The translations under genes and the position numbers were made by a program. Under the pieces are notes generated by a model. The model was not told the origin of the DNA. It saw only the letters and a list, made by a program, of their open reading frames with translations, and searched no databases. Shown piece after piece: positions 10,735-22,320 of a stretch of DNA of 64,000 nt; within the stretch, counting starts at the first letter, position 1, and the number at the start of each line of letters is the position of its first letter. This stretch comes from Candolleomyces eurysporus (taxonomy: Eukaryota > Basidiomycota > Agaricomycetes > Agaricales > Psathyrellaceae). Location: the NCBI GenBank assembly GCA_027579435.1, contig JANBPK010000846.1:175553-239552 (forward strand), given 5' to 3'.

Positions 10735-12863
10735 TGTGGGTCGATGTGGCAGTAATGAAAGAAGGGAGCTCGGACTTCTCGAAAAGTCAGCTTATATTCC
10801 TCCTCGACGCCGGACGCCATGATAACGTGTCGAAGGCTACGGCGACACCGATGCTGACGACGAAGGCTTCGTGATGATCGACCGTGATCACCAATTTCAA
10901 TGACGACAACGCTCTCACAGTCTTGCACAACCTCAGCTCGTCTTGCCATTCTTGTGCTTACTCTTTGGATCTCACTCGTGGAATGTCCTCATAGGCTCGT
11001 GAGGGACGGCTAAGGGATGGCTAAGGGCGCCTCCGGCTCTTGAAGCGCTTGTACTAAATCCCTGATACTAGTATTTCGGCCTGGGCGTCAGTCGAATTCT
11101 GACCTTAGGAGAGCAAATTCTTGGATTTGTCCGTCACTTTTTACGAATACCTGCATGGTGACACCTAGCGCAATGGGTGACGAAAAATCTGTTGCGTTTC
11201 ATTGTCACATTGGCCTGCCGCCTCACTCGGTGGATGGGCTGCTTCCCCACGTCACCCTGTCGCTTTTTTCTTTCCGCTTACGACCAGTCTCGGGAAGTGC
11301 ACCCAAAGTGCATCACTGGCAGCCCGGGATTTGAACACCTGAGGTGAGCGGGAAATAACTGGTGGCGCTGTGACAAGCTACGCGTGCCTGTACATGTTAT
11401 CCTGACTGCGAGGTATATTTTTGCCTGGCAACAAATTATTGACAGTTTTCTTTGCACTGTCACCAACCCACTCTGGTTCTTATCGGACAATTTCAGGGGT
11501 GCTCTCCTCGCTGTCGTAAGTGCATGCATCCCCAATCCTGCGGGCTTTCTCAGTTGACACATCTGTGGTTCTTCCAGCGCAACAGTGACAGTGTCACTTG
11601 TCGTGAACGATCCTCCCGTTCAAACCGGGTTTTACTGGCAATGATTCTCAAGCCTGGACTAAACCTGCCGACCTGTCTTTCATCTGGTGGTGGACGTGCG
11701 TGCGAGCGAGCGTAGGAGCTCACGAACCAGGCGTCTCACGTCATACGGACGCCATCCAAAGCCACCATGATCCCGGGACAGTCACTTTCCGTGACGCATG
11801 GATGGCCTCATGCTTGGGTCTTTGTGAAGTCCAGAAAAACGTCCTGTGGAGCAGGAACAATTCATGACTTTCTCTGGTCATCCAGTGTCACCGCCGATCG
11901 GTCACTAGATCAACAAGGAGGAGACCCGCAGTCCCCATCTCCCTTAACTCGGGGGAACTCTTTCAATTCATTCACCCAACTCTATGCGAACCACATGCTG
12001 TGGAAGGTGCAGTCCAGGAATCTGGACCGAAGGTATTCTTGATTCGGATGATTTACCACCCGTGAGTCCAAAAGTCAATCCATATGACCCTTCTCTCGAT
12101 CAACTCAGTGGTCATTCATCCTGTCTTTCATTTAACCTAGCTGGTTCCGGCCCATGTCCGCCGAGGGGTGTTTCGTTCGTCAAATCGTCACCACCCTGAG
12201 TTTAGTGGACCCATCGAAACATAGGTGCCGAAGGTTCGCACACAGTATCGAGGGGAAAAAAGGGATAAGCCAGTAAAAGTCAACTTACCGAAGAACGTTG
12301 TTGTTGGCGGTGGTGGTGGTGTTGGACGTGTCATTCACTTCAGGAAGGTAGTATGTTCATAAGTTTCTAAAGGTTCCATTTGGTATCCTGAGCGGCACCG
12401 GTGTCAATCTCCCCGGGCCGTTGAGGAATCGCTGAGGGGATAAAGTTCATTTCCCGCCCTCAACGGCCTCTGTTTCCATGCCTTGTGCCAGATTTCTATT
12501 GGCGAAACTCTTCATTGATGCCTTCTTTTCGCCCGATTTTTGCTTTCCATAGACGAGAATGATATCGATTTTCTGGAAGGAAATCGGCGACCAAGTCTAG
12601 AAGTACATCTACCGCGTGGAGACAACTACCCTCAGATTTCATTGGTGGAGCGCACCCTCTTTTGCCTTGCGAGTGATCGCAGGCTTTGAAGCGGACAAGT
12701 GTACGGAATGCCAAGTGAGAATGAGTAGAAAGTCCGAATTGAATTCATTGAGTAATTATGTACGTCCTGTCACTAGCGCTGACAAGGCTTGTAAGTACGA
12801 TAGCGTTAATGTCGGTAGTATGAAAGTGAACGAATGGTAGGATATGCGAAAGATAAAGGAGGG
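10735..12863. other. Gene-free region of 2.1 kb
   Basis: Only short ORFs without recognisable content. It holds one perfect 7-bp palindrome with a single central base (AGTGACAGTGTCACT, 11584-11598) and several more GTGAC/GTCAC words within 400 bases. I see no transposon ends or coding remnant. Confidence 0.5.
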
Positions 12864-14473
12864 TCAAGGTAACATCATCTTGTCGTCTAAATGTCCGATG
12901 GCTGTCCCATTCAGCGACGACGAAGTACTACTAGAGGGAAAAACGGGGGTTTTGAGGCAAGAGCCGGCTTCCTCGTCTTTGTCTTCTGTCACATCTGGCT
13001 CGGTATACGCCCAAAGCACACCTTCTCCATCCAAAAAATTAATCCCATACTTCTCAAACTTCTCGGCCCACCAAATGACTATATCTTTCACAAGACTGTC
13101 GCCGGCCGCCTCCACCAGGAACCCAATTGTTTGGATGAGCTCTAGGTTGGGATATCGGTCAGGATTAATCGCGTTGAGGTGATCCCTGGCATCTCCGGGT
13201 CGATCTGGATACAGAGTCTCGGCCCTGACACCTCTCATTCCAATGCGACGAAGCGATGGATGCACGTGGTCGGATGGGATGGGCGAAGTGGCCGGAAAGA
13301 CAATGGAGGCCAAGTTCGGACACCTATCGGGCTGTAAGAAGATATCTAGGTTGACATGTGTGACCGTCCTTCTAGCAACCGTGGAGTCTGTCTCCAGTTC
13401 AACGTCCAACGAGGGTGGCGATATGTCAACGGATACGAGAGAGTGACCATGCACCTGCAAAAGTTGGACCAGCTTGTAGTGATCAGTGTTGTTTGGAGTG
13501 CTTGGTTTGACGGTAAGAGAGTGTAAGCGAGGCAACGAGAGTCGATTGGCGGTGGACAAACTCCAGGTGTTAGTCGACACTATCAGGTGTTCAACGAGGG
13601 GTAGGACAGTGCTTGATGCGTCTGACCCCGAGTCTGGATGAAGCGGATCGAGTATTTCCTTTGCCACGAAATGTCGAAGGTCCAGTACTCGCACTGACCT
13701 AAAAGCGGACAGAAAGGCCAGTGTTGTAGTAGTTGTTAGAGGACTATCTTGACGGCGGATGATCCTATCTGATGTCTCGCTCCAATACAACCCTTCCACT
13801 GATGGCCCGTACATCCTCGACACGGCATCCAGGAATTCTCGGGGCAAAAGGTGAATCCATGTGCCGCTGAGAATCTGCAAATTAGGGCAGCAACGAAATA
13901 TCGCGAACAATGACTGAAGGTATTTAGGGCTGGTGCAACCGCGGGAATGCGTGAACACTTCAATATGCCGTGTCCATTGTCCGTAATTTATTGGTCCGGT
14001 AACTTGGGATTGCAAAGGATCGGTGGTTCGGCTTGCTTGCAGAGCCTCGAGGATGCGTTCGGCCCTCTTTGGGCTACGGATAACGATATGTCGATAAAGA
14101 ATCGGCAACGCCAACCTCCTCCAGGACTTGCAGACTACTATGATTGCAAGCTTCGTCTGTAGTGCAAACACGGGGGTGTTGACACCCATGACATTGGTGG
14201 ATGTGCGCTTGACCGTGAAAGGATCCAACGGTTCAATGGTGGCAGATCGATGAACATAGGTCGCAAACTCGAATATTTCCAGCCATATTTCAGGTGGTAG
14301 TTCGCGAATAGGCTGGCTGGCTTCGACGGAGCTACCCTGCCGCGTGGGTCTCAAGTCCGTGAACTGACTGTGGCAATAATTAGATATTATGCTACACGCA
14401 ACGAAATTTCTGTGTATTACCAGCGAAAGGGAATCAAGAAGCCTTGAACGCGCTCTATGATGTTCTGCATCAT
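12864..14473 (-). CDS. F-box domain protein
   Basis: Putative substrate adaptor of an SCF ubiquitin ligase. Model: exon 1 14421-14473, intron 14368-14420 (53 nt), exon 2 12864-14367, total 1557 nt, 518 residues, closing in frame. Exon 1 starts MMQNIIERVQGFLIPFRC. The F-box core is PIRELPPEIWLEIFEFAT at about residues 37-54, followed by CKSWRRLALPILYRHIVIRS, the standard basidiomycete continuation. The rest is leucine-rich and degenerate (VRVLDLRHF, VEHLIVSTNTWSLSTANRLSLPRLHSL), as in the hundreds of divergent F-box paralogs of mushrooms. An unspliced reading open to 14606 exists, but its extra N-terminus has no family resemblance. Target unknown. Divergent from the Vps3844-like gene 196 bases away. 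Confidence 0.82.
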
Positions 14474-14669
14474 GTCGATAACAATAACAGGTATAAATGC
14501 ATTGCAAGCTTTGAGACCAGCAGCGAGGTGGTCGTGGTGGTCGTGGAATGACTTGGGCAGACGGACCAGCGCCTCCGGCGCGCAGCTTTATTGGGCTGTG
14601 GCACAAACTCGACCAAACAACTCCTTCATTGCCAACGACGACGTCGACGAGACGAAATCTCGTTCCAGC
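14474..14669. promoter_or_regulatory. Bidirectional promoter, F-box (-) / Vps3844-like (+)
   Basis: Only 196 bases separate the two start codons, so promoter elements and 5' UTRs must be shared or overlap. Confidence 0.6.
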
Positions 14670-15817
14670 ATGGTCTCCAACGTTTTGCTTGGCTTGCTAG
14701 CAGCGAGCATACCATTTGCCAGTGCTGGTAACCTCTATCTATATCCTCCAAGGAGCTATGTAGCCGCCGTCAGCTCGCTCGAGGACGCAAGCGCAGCCAT
14801 CTCGCGCCACCTCGGTCTCGACATGTTCGAGTCAGTAAACCACGAATCCAACGCCCTGTTGGTGGAGGAAGAATTTGTAGGGAAAGGGATGGACAGCTCT
14901 ATTCTGTTGACCATGAATGAAGCCGATGCTAGAGGTATGTTCTAACGGTGCTTAACATACGAGACGGTTCATTTGACCTTGCCACCTAGTCGTGCTGCCC
15001 GAGGAGATACCACCGGCAGCGCACGTCCCAATGCCGAAGAATGTCCAATCTCTGGACTCCGTCGCATCCACCTACCTAGGACGTGCTGCCCATACACATG
15101 CCTCGGTGTTCGAGAGTTGGAAGTTAGACAACACCGATGCTGTCCTGTCGTTCCTGGATACCGCCGAAAGGCCCGCATTCGCAGCATTGGATGTGTCGAA
15201 ACTTCAGGACCTTCGCCAACTCCATGGCTCACAGAGCAAGGAGTATCAGAACTTTGCTGCAGAAATCCGGCAATTCCTGGAAGAGGTTGTCAACGACCAG
15301 CCAAATCTCAATGTCGCCATTCTTACTTACGGCTCTTCTTCTGTTGAATCGCGACAAGAATTACCGCGTCAGTCACAAAACCCATTCCCTGACCGACCAC
15401 TCCCACAAGAACCGATTGGAGCCATTTCGACTTGCTTCACAACCACGGAGGCATGCCAAAATAGCACTAATTCTTGCTCCAGCCGAGGTAAATGCGTCGA
15501 AGCGTCCAAANGGGGGGAGGTCTTGTTTCGTCTGTGCCTGCGGTGTTACGACAAAGGGCGATGGTCCCACGTTGGAGACAACCAAGTGGGCAGGTGAAAG
15601 TTGTGAAAGACAGGATGTCAGCTCGTACGTTACCACCCTTTGATACCGACGGATACATTCCTCATACTCTTTCTACAGATCCTTCGTCCTCCTGGCCGGG
15701 ACCGTTCTGGTACTTCTTATTATCATCTTTGGCTCGATTTCGCTGCTCTACTCGGTCGGAGATCAGGCATTGCCGAGCATTTTGTTGGCGACAGCTGTAA
15801 ACTCCAAGAAAGACTAG
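14670..15817 (+). CDS. Vps3844-like (DUF3844) ER/endomembrane protein
   Basis: Type I membrane protein of the family annotated as vacuolar sorting protein Vps3844 (formerly DUF3844). Exon 1 14670-14934 carries the signal peptide (MVSNVLLGLLAASIPFASA) and NLYLYPPRSYVAAVSS. Exon 2 starts at 14990 (VVLPEEIPPAAHVPMP). The lumenal part ends in an EGF-like Cys cluster: ACQNSTNSCSSRGKC, then SCFVCACG and KWAGESCERQDVS. After the last intron comes one membrane segment (SFVLLAGTVLVLLIIIFGS) and a short tail. An N followed by six G at 15511 breaks the frame inside the EGF-like cluster; the conserved residues continue in the next frame, so this is a base-call problem rather than a pseudogene. The molecular role of the family is poorly known. 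Confidence 0.82.
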
Positions 15818-16543
15818 ACGATGCCGATGCTTCTTATTTATATGTTGTTTCAACGTGGACAACGAGTATGTTGACAGAGTGAATGCAATAAATTCGGTGC
15901 ACCCATCTGGCTGAGGGTCACAAGACCCACGATATGACCGTTGCTGATGAAGTCGTTTTGAAGGAATTTCTCAGTGCCGTTATTCTGAGGGCATGACCAT
16001 CCACATCCACATCTCGACCGTTGCTTGGTCTTAAGTCCATCATTGTCCTTTCCGGCCTCCGGTGTGAAAGTCCGGTATTTTGTCACCTTTCTGCTTGCCT
16101 TTGTGATCACCAACTCCGTGAAGGCAGGGGAAACCTTAGGATCTCTGTGAACGAGGGGATGATGCCGGTGTCGAGAAATAACACTTGCACGAGTTACCTG
16201 TACGTATCCTCAGAAGGCAGCTGTGTTACTCCCGCACCCACTGACATGCCATCAAGACCAGATAACTGCCTGCCAAATTCACGGCCGGTGCTGACGGACA
16301 GTTTATGCTACAGTACGCCTGGTCCACTTCTTCCTGCCCAATTTCCGAATATGGGCATGGCGTAAGTCGATGGAAGTATCCCATAGAGGCCACCCACCTA
16401 AATTGTACGTGTATCCCTTCTTAGGCGATGCAGCCTCCGAGCCAACTCAGTGCCTTTATCAATGTTCCATCCCCATCTTCAGCATCGCTCTAAGCCAATG
16501 AAAATTATCTTCATTTGAACCATGATTCCCTTTCACTGATGCC

Positions 16544-16550
16544 TATATAA
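16544..16550 (+). promoter_or_regulatory. TATA box without a recognised gene
   Basis: TATATAA in a clear core-promoter setting, about 46 bases before an ATG (16597). It may drive a small or noncoding transcript. Confidence 0.35.
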
Positions 16551-16596
16551 ACGCACTCCCGCATCTGGGCGCGCGTCGAAGATTTAAGGTTCTGAT

Positions 16597-16695
16597 ATGA
16601 TGCCACTATCTTTCATATCTTCATTGACACAAACGTTGCATTTTATCCACAGCGACTCGGACGGATACACACACCTGTGGCGTTACATTAACTAA
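16597..16695 (+). CDS. Possible 32-residue orphan peptide
   Basis: Short ORF starting MMPLSFISSLTQTLHFIHSD and ending WRYIN, 47 bases after a TATA box. No CaaX end, so not a mushroom pheromone precursor. It contains an internal acceptor-like TATCCACAG, so the transcript might be spliced instead. Function unknown; coding status doubtful. Confidence 0.2.
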   Translation: MMPLSFISSLTQTLHFIHSDSDGYTHLWRYIN

Positions 16696-17194
16696 AGCTT
16701 ATCTTGTATGGTAAAATTAAAAATACATTGACCCCTCAGTAACTCAGGGATTTCCGGTCCCGGTTTGAGGAACCGGGTGAGGGCCCGCACTAGAATGCGA
16801 TCTCCGACGATGTCAACTGAAGCGCTTTGTTCCCTCTACCTCATTGAACGCGAAGAACGGGCACGTAATGGCAATGCAATCCCAATCAACATTCTCCCTC
16901 CCGTTGACCCGCAACTGAAGACTCGTTTAGTTGGTCTTGTTCACTGGTTTACCCTCTTCCGCGGTATTGTATTCGTTCTGATCATCCCGTAGACAGTTGA
17001 ATACATCGGGCGCCTACACGCACCCACTGTATGCCAGCTAATACACTATTAGGAAGGCAATCCATATCATGATAAACACAAATCAAATCAAATGTAGACT
17101 CATGATCATATGGAACAACGGTTCTTGCGCCGAATAGCGAGCTCTCATCGCCGTCCTTGCCGATGCAGGGTTTCTTTGTCCAACTAATTACTAT

Positions 17195-17218
17195 ACAGAT
17201 GGAGTTACAGATGGAGTT
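17195..17218. repeat. 12-bp tandem duplication
   Basis: ACAGATGGAGTT occurs twice head to tail (17195-17206 and 17207-17218). Confidence 0.85.
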
Positions 17219-17599
17219 ATACCTCGGTTCCCTTCGATCCTAGGGGGCAACTGGACGGGGGGTTATCGAGTCATACTTCGTGCGCTAGATGCTCAGGCTA
17301 TTTGCATTGCTACCATTAGATCACTAGCGACGTCGCGGAGGAAAGGATCATCTTGAATTCCATCACACCAAACGAAGCACACCAAGACCTGTGCATGCAC
17401 ATCGACGGCGATCACACAATGCTGGCATAGCTTGTGTGCAATCCAAGTCTGATTTAGTGCACTCGAGAACTGTCTTCCGAAAGCTAGGATTACTATTGTA
17501 CTCTAATTGGCTAATCTGACAAATGATGACATGGGGTATGCATGCAGAGCTACACTGATATGTATACACGGGTATCCAAATAGGATTGTTACAACAGAT

Positions 17600-18744
17600 T
17601 CAAATGAAATTTCTAGTGGCAGTAAACAGCATGAGTGTCTTCTCATCTATCGGGTGGCGCCGAGGTGGGGGGATGTTTTGGAGATACGCTAATGGGGCGA
17701 GACCTGCATCCAGCGGTACCTCTTCAGAGGAAGCCGGGCTCCCGGGGACATACCGTCTTGTTGAAGGTTTGACTTCTATTGGCGACGAAGTGTCGACCCA
17801 TGTCAGTCGTTGGTTGGGTGCTGCTGTATCAGTCAGTGATGGTGAATTTCTTCGGCTTGGGGCATATGTCACATATTCAAGCTGAGAGTAACCAGAACCC
17901 TCTGCGTCGGGGTTGAAGATGTGTTCTGGGCGCCCCTTCGCGGAACGGGCGCTCTTGTATTTCCCCGGCGGTACACGAAGATTGGCAAGTTGAGGAATAT
18001 CGTCGATAGACCGTAGTCGCTCCAAGGACTCTTCAGTGAAATAAGCGACTGATTACCAGGATCAATGAGGGGAAACAGCAAGATTTCTGAGCAAACTCAC
18101 TTAGATGCCATTTTCGCTGGCCTCTAGGGGTGTCGACGAAGACAGTATAAGTCTGTTTGATGAGAACAGTCCGCGGATTGTGTTTTGAGCTATAGAATAG
18201 TCAATTAGCCATGCTAGCAGAAAGCAAATGCAAAGAGATCAACATACGACTTCTCCCCGTACAAATGGTCGGAATATGAATGTTGTGACTTCTCGTGGTA
18301 GAACAAGAATCCCTTGGGAAGCAGTTGGTATCAAACAAAATCGTCCGAAGATGCCAGGACTTACCTCGCGAACTCTTGATGGTCCCCATCGAATACCTGA
18401 AGGTGGGTAAGCACAGGTCCCCAAGACACCGGTCACTACGTAGAACGTACCATCCGTCCAGCGTTCAATCCCAACCTGAGGTAAATCCTTAGTGAAGTTA
18501 GAAGGGGCATATGGAACAACGATAAACATACCCCTGTTAGCTCGGCATGAGGCCCACGTTCTTCCCAAACATAAACAGCGCCAGGCTGAATGAGACTACG
18601 CTCCTCAGTGTCCAGTCGACGTGTGACCATTGGGAGTATATCCAGCACGACGGCATGGAAGACAGTTCGAGCGTCTGAGGGGGACCGAATGCGAATCCCT
18701 GTGCAGGTTGCACGTTGCATAATAGTGGGTAACGGTGATGGCAA
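17600..18744 (-). CDS. Gti1/Pac2 family (WOPR domain) transcription factor
   Basis: Sequence-specific DNA-binding regulator of the Wor1/Gti1/Ryp1 family, whose members control morphological switching, sporulation or nutrient-dependent development in fungi. Six exons (18532-18744, 18451-18475, 18365-18396, 18248-18312, 18101-18189, 17600-18048) total 873 nt, 290 residues, closing in frame. WOPR box A: AVVLDILPMVTRRLDTEERSL, GAVYVWEE, GIERWTDGIRWGPSRVREGFLFYHEKS. WOPR box B: HNPRTVLIKQTYTVFVDT and GQRKWHLIAYFTEESLERL. The C-terminus is short and disordered. It is smaller than Wor1-type proteins and closer to Gti1/Pac2. A second ATG at 18720 would remove eight residues. An N next to six G at 18751 lies just upstream, so the start could be affected. 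The flanks are unusually empty (1.8 kb downstream, 3.6 kb upstream). Confidence 0.88.
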
Positions 18745-21700
18745 GAGGGANGGGGGGTCGATAGGATGTGGCTTGCGGGGGAGGAGAAAGAGTGTGTGTG
18801 GCTCGGAGAAGGAGAAAGCGAGAGAGGAGACTTTAAAGACCTAGCTTCGTCCTTGCTCGGAAGGAGACACAATAAGTATCCAAAGAAATCACAGAATTGA
18901 TGGGTCGTCTTTACGACATAGACGAACAATCTCGATGCATTTGAAATACATAGCATTGCCCAATTAGAGTTTTAGGAACTAATGGTGGTGTCAAGGGGTA
19001 ACGCCGGTGAGAAAGACAGCGTGCCTGGAGAAAACCTATCCTTGAAAGTCAGCTGAAATCCATTTATCATTTTTGGAAAATGGTCAGCCGACTCACCATG
19101 CCATTTGCTTCCCTTCATCTAGTACGAATTTCCCAGCCTAGGTCCGTTGGCTATCCTCCCTGTGTGGCCCATGGTAACATGTTCTTAATACCTTGGCCGC
19201 TGATTTCCACTAATAGGCTAAGGCATAAGGACCCCTGCCTGAACAAGGATGCAATGCCTTACCTGCCCCATATGATACTACTAGTGATTAGATTTTAGTC
19301 GGAACGGCGGTCAAGAAGTCCGCTGTTGGAATTTGTTGGAAATCTCCGCTTTGAGATATGTTTACCGCAAAATGTGTGGTGGCAACTGACAGATCTACTT
19401 TGGCGCAGATTCAGATCCTCAAGCTGTAAACTTACCGGATGGGATTGTTGGCCCATACAAACGGAAACTGAGAGTCGGGATCAATGAGCAAGAAATCGTG
19501 CAGCGCTGATTTCACTGTTCTTAATCGGTTCTGTTCTCAAAAGCAGATGTAACCCAAGTTAGTTGGACCTTCTTTGGTTGCGATATCAAGGAAAAACCTG
19601 CAAAACTTAGTCACCTTCCCTACTGGAAAAGGGGGGTAAAAAGGCAAGATGCACCCACCGGATATTAAATTTGTAGCCGAAACTAAACCGAACCCTTAAT
19701 TAGAGGGAGACCTAGAAGGATTCCGGAGAAAGGAGCGTGAAGGCACACGCTCCAGTTGCTATGCTCATCCTCCCCCCTAGGAAACAACACCCCCCCTTTT
19801 CCCGTGAACCGTTGCTTGAGAGCCCGTTGCTGTGTTCCAGGAGATACATAGCTCAAAGCAACTACTTGGGCTAGACTTGCCGGCGGAATTGAGGTCTGTC
19901 GCTAATCAAGATAAAACCATTCCTAGTGGACGATACCTATCACAGAATAATCTCGGATTTCCCGTACCTCTCTGCCGATATCTTTAATTTTGCCCCTCTG
20001 GCAAAAAGGCAATGCCGTCAGTTCCTCTTGGCTGACCCGCGACTCGGACTCGTGCGATGATGAAATGTGACTTCATCAGACCCTACCGGGTTGGCCGCCG
20101 ACACCCATTAGTATCAGACTACACGTTTTCTATGTTGAACCGGGATAGAAACTTATGCGCGTTGCTCAGCGCTCAGCATGGAATGGCGGTGTCTATGTAG
20201 TTTGCGTCGGAGTCGGTTAGTTTCTCCGACGTCTCGCTGAGAGCAAGCAGCAACATGGCACACTTGCCGCTGGCGATATGATTTTTCAATACCAAGTCGG
20301 TGACGTCTGGTCAACCTTTCGAACTTACTGCTGAGCGACCTTGCGATGCAATTCTCGTTCAAATGGACCAGTTTCTTAACCACCACTGTTGTACTGTACC
20401 GAACACGAGGTCAGCTTGAGAAAATGCCGAAATACAAGGCTTTGGACAATTTGGGAGCGGGGAGCACGCAGGATTGGGAAAATTGTGCCAGTAAGGAACG
20501 GCTGGCAGAAACCTGACTGATGGAATGTCCTTGATCATTCGGTTCTTCCCGAATTCCGATGCCTTCAGCTTCAAACTGATGCAAATGTGGGTCGACTCGT
20601 TTGATCACCGGCGTCCAACCACCAAGATGGGCGCTTGTAGGTGTGTGCAGAATCATAGTCGTCTTTGACGAGGCTGCTATTTCATTACACGGACCTACAC
20701 TCTTATGATATGCATAGTAGTACGACCATTCGCATCTCCACCGAAGTGAACGGATTGAAACCCCACCGGAGCCCCTATATCATGATGGTCAGGGAGTGTG
20801 ACTGCTATCGATAAAAGCAGCCCGTTGCAAAAAATGTGCGGACTCGCTGGCAAGACATCGGCTACTTACCACTTCTCTTAGATCTTTCCCTGTTGGGCCC
20901 TCTCGACCAGCCTTCTGGGAGTCGATGGTAATCGTGGGTGCCTGTCGCCACTGAGGTTTCCGTGATGTTACCTAGTGACATGCCACTGTGCCCACAGCCA
21001 TCCTTCCAGGTGACCCCCTTCATTACGATGCGTAAAAGTAGCGGGCACAGATACAGATCTGTCATGGTTAACCATATGTGTAGTGAACATTTCCACCATA
21101 TTTTTATCGCCTTTGAATTTATGAGTTCTGTATGCCGATGGCGCCATTCCCTTCCAAGCTTAGAATCAATGACCGCACGAATCTCTGTGGGACCTTGGAG
21201 ACGAATCAGAACGGCGAGCGTGAACTACCAAAACGCGGTCCGGAGCGCAGCTGAGCACCAGCATTATTAACCGTGTCCCTGACGATGATAAAAGCCTACC
21301 ACCACCCTAGAAGAACGGGCCCCGCAAACTCTCAAGAGCTGAAACGCATGGTGAGTCAAGTGCAACGGTATTGACGTTCAATCTTTGCCATCACTCCAAC
21401 CGCCTCATAAAGCGATTTCATATTGAATCGCTAGCCCCTTGACCGACGACACGTGGTTGGAGGCGCAGGGTCCTCTTCCCCGTACTAAGTTATTGATTGA
21501 ACGCTAAGAGATTGTCGGCGAGCCCTTGCCATGTGGTCGCTGTGAATCGTGGACGGGCGATCATGATCGTTTTTCCCGATGGTGGTTTGGTGGCGGCGGC
21601 GTTGTTTCTAATCCTTGAGCCTTAACTGTATTGGATAAAATCACTTTCGCCTGAGCGGGCGGCGAACCCATTCTAAGTGGCGGATTTTCACATCCTAGTT

Positions 21701-22320
21701 ATAGATGCTCGTCATCTACATGATGTGTGATTTTGTGGACCACTCGTGTGAAGGCGCCCAACTTTCGGAGCAATTTTGGCGAGGGTACGACCACAGATTG
21801 AGGTTGGTTCCGTACACGAAAGGCCCCCGCAAAAAATCCACGATCACCGCTGGGCCGACTATTTGTAGAAGATATTTCAACACCGCGGAATGAACTCCTG
21901 TGGGTGGTCAGATGAATGACCAATGTACCGTTCCGGCTAATGGAAGCCGCCAGGAAAGGGCTAGCTATTCACTACCAATGGAATTCGTTCTTTGGTGGCC
22001 AGAATTTCAAGGCCAGGCCAGGGGTAATTTCAATTCTATCAAAATGCTCAATGAACTCAAGCTGTGACCCCGAGGAATCGGAATGGCCCCCGTAACACAA
22101 AAAATTGAACGGTAGTAACGAGGAACGAAGTAAAATGGCTGATTCGAGTGAGATAGGAATACACTTGTGTGGTTTGTTGATGGTTTGTACAATAGGCCCA
22201 AACTATACAGAAGAGGAAACGATTATCAAGAAACCACGTAACATACAGAAATGCGAGGAAAGCTCAAAATTCATAGCACCGTATACCAATATCGTCAAAG
22301 TCTAGGACGAAGCCAGCCTC
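18745..22320. other. Gene-free region of 3.6 kb upstream of the WOPR gene
   Basis: No gene recognised on either strand; ORFs are at most about 110 codons and lack domains. One good hairpin is present at 19732-19753 (GGAGCGTG, six-base loop, CACGCTCC). It may hold a long 5' leader and promoter of the WOPR gene, noncoding transcripts, or decayed mobile DNA; the sequence alone does not decide. Confidence 0.5.
19732..19753. repeat. 8-bp inverted repeat (hairpin)
   Basis: GGAGCGTG and its exact complement CACGCTCC separated by six bases, within otherwise gene-free DNA. Confidence 0.6.

Larger units (their letters stand above)
15818..17599. other. Gene-poor region of 1.8 kb
   Basis: No recognisable protein-coding gene. 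It contains a good TATA box at 16544 with a 32-codon ORF downstream (listed separately) and a 12-bp tandem duplication at 17195-17218. ORFs of 60-115 codons show no known domain. Confidence 0.5.

Noticed and set aside
11281..11400. tRNA-like B-box (GTTCAAATCC) on the minus strand
   Set aside because: The flanking bases do not form a T stem or acceptor stem and no matching 5' half is present, so neither a tRNA nor a SINE can be supported.
12864..14606. Unspliced 580-residue version of the F-box protein
   Set aside because: The extra N-terminus is low-complexity; a 53-nt intron with proper ends gives an in-frame 518-residue protein with an ATG.
15492..15660. Vps3844-like gene as a pseudogene
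   Set aside because: The only disruption is at an N beside six G; all conserved Cys and the membrane segment continue in the next frame.
16765..16992. 75-codon ORF ending in a hydrophobic stretch
   Set aside because: No start context, no domain and no splice partners; likely chance.
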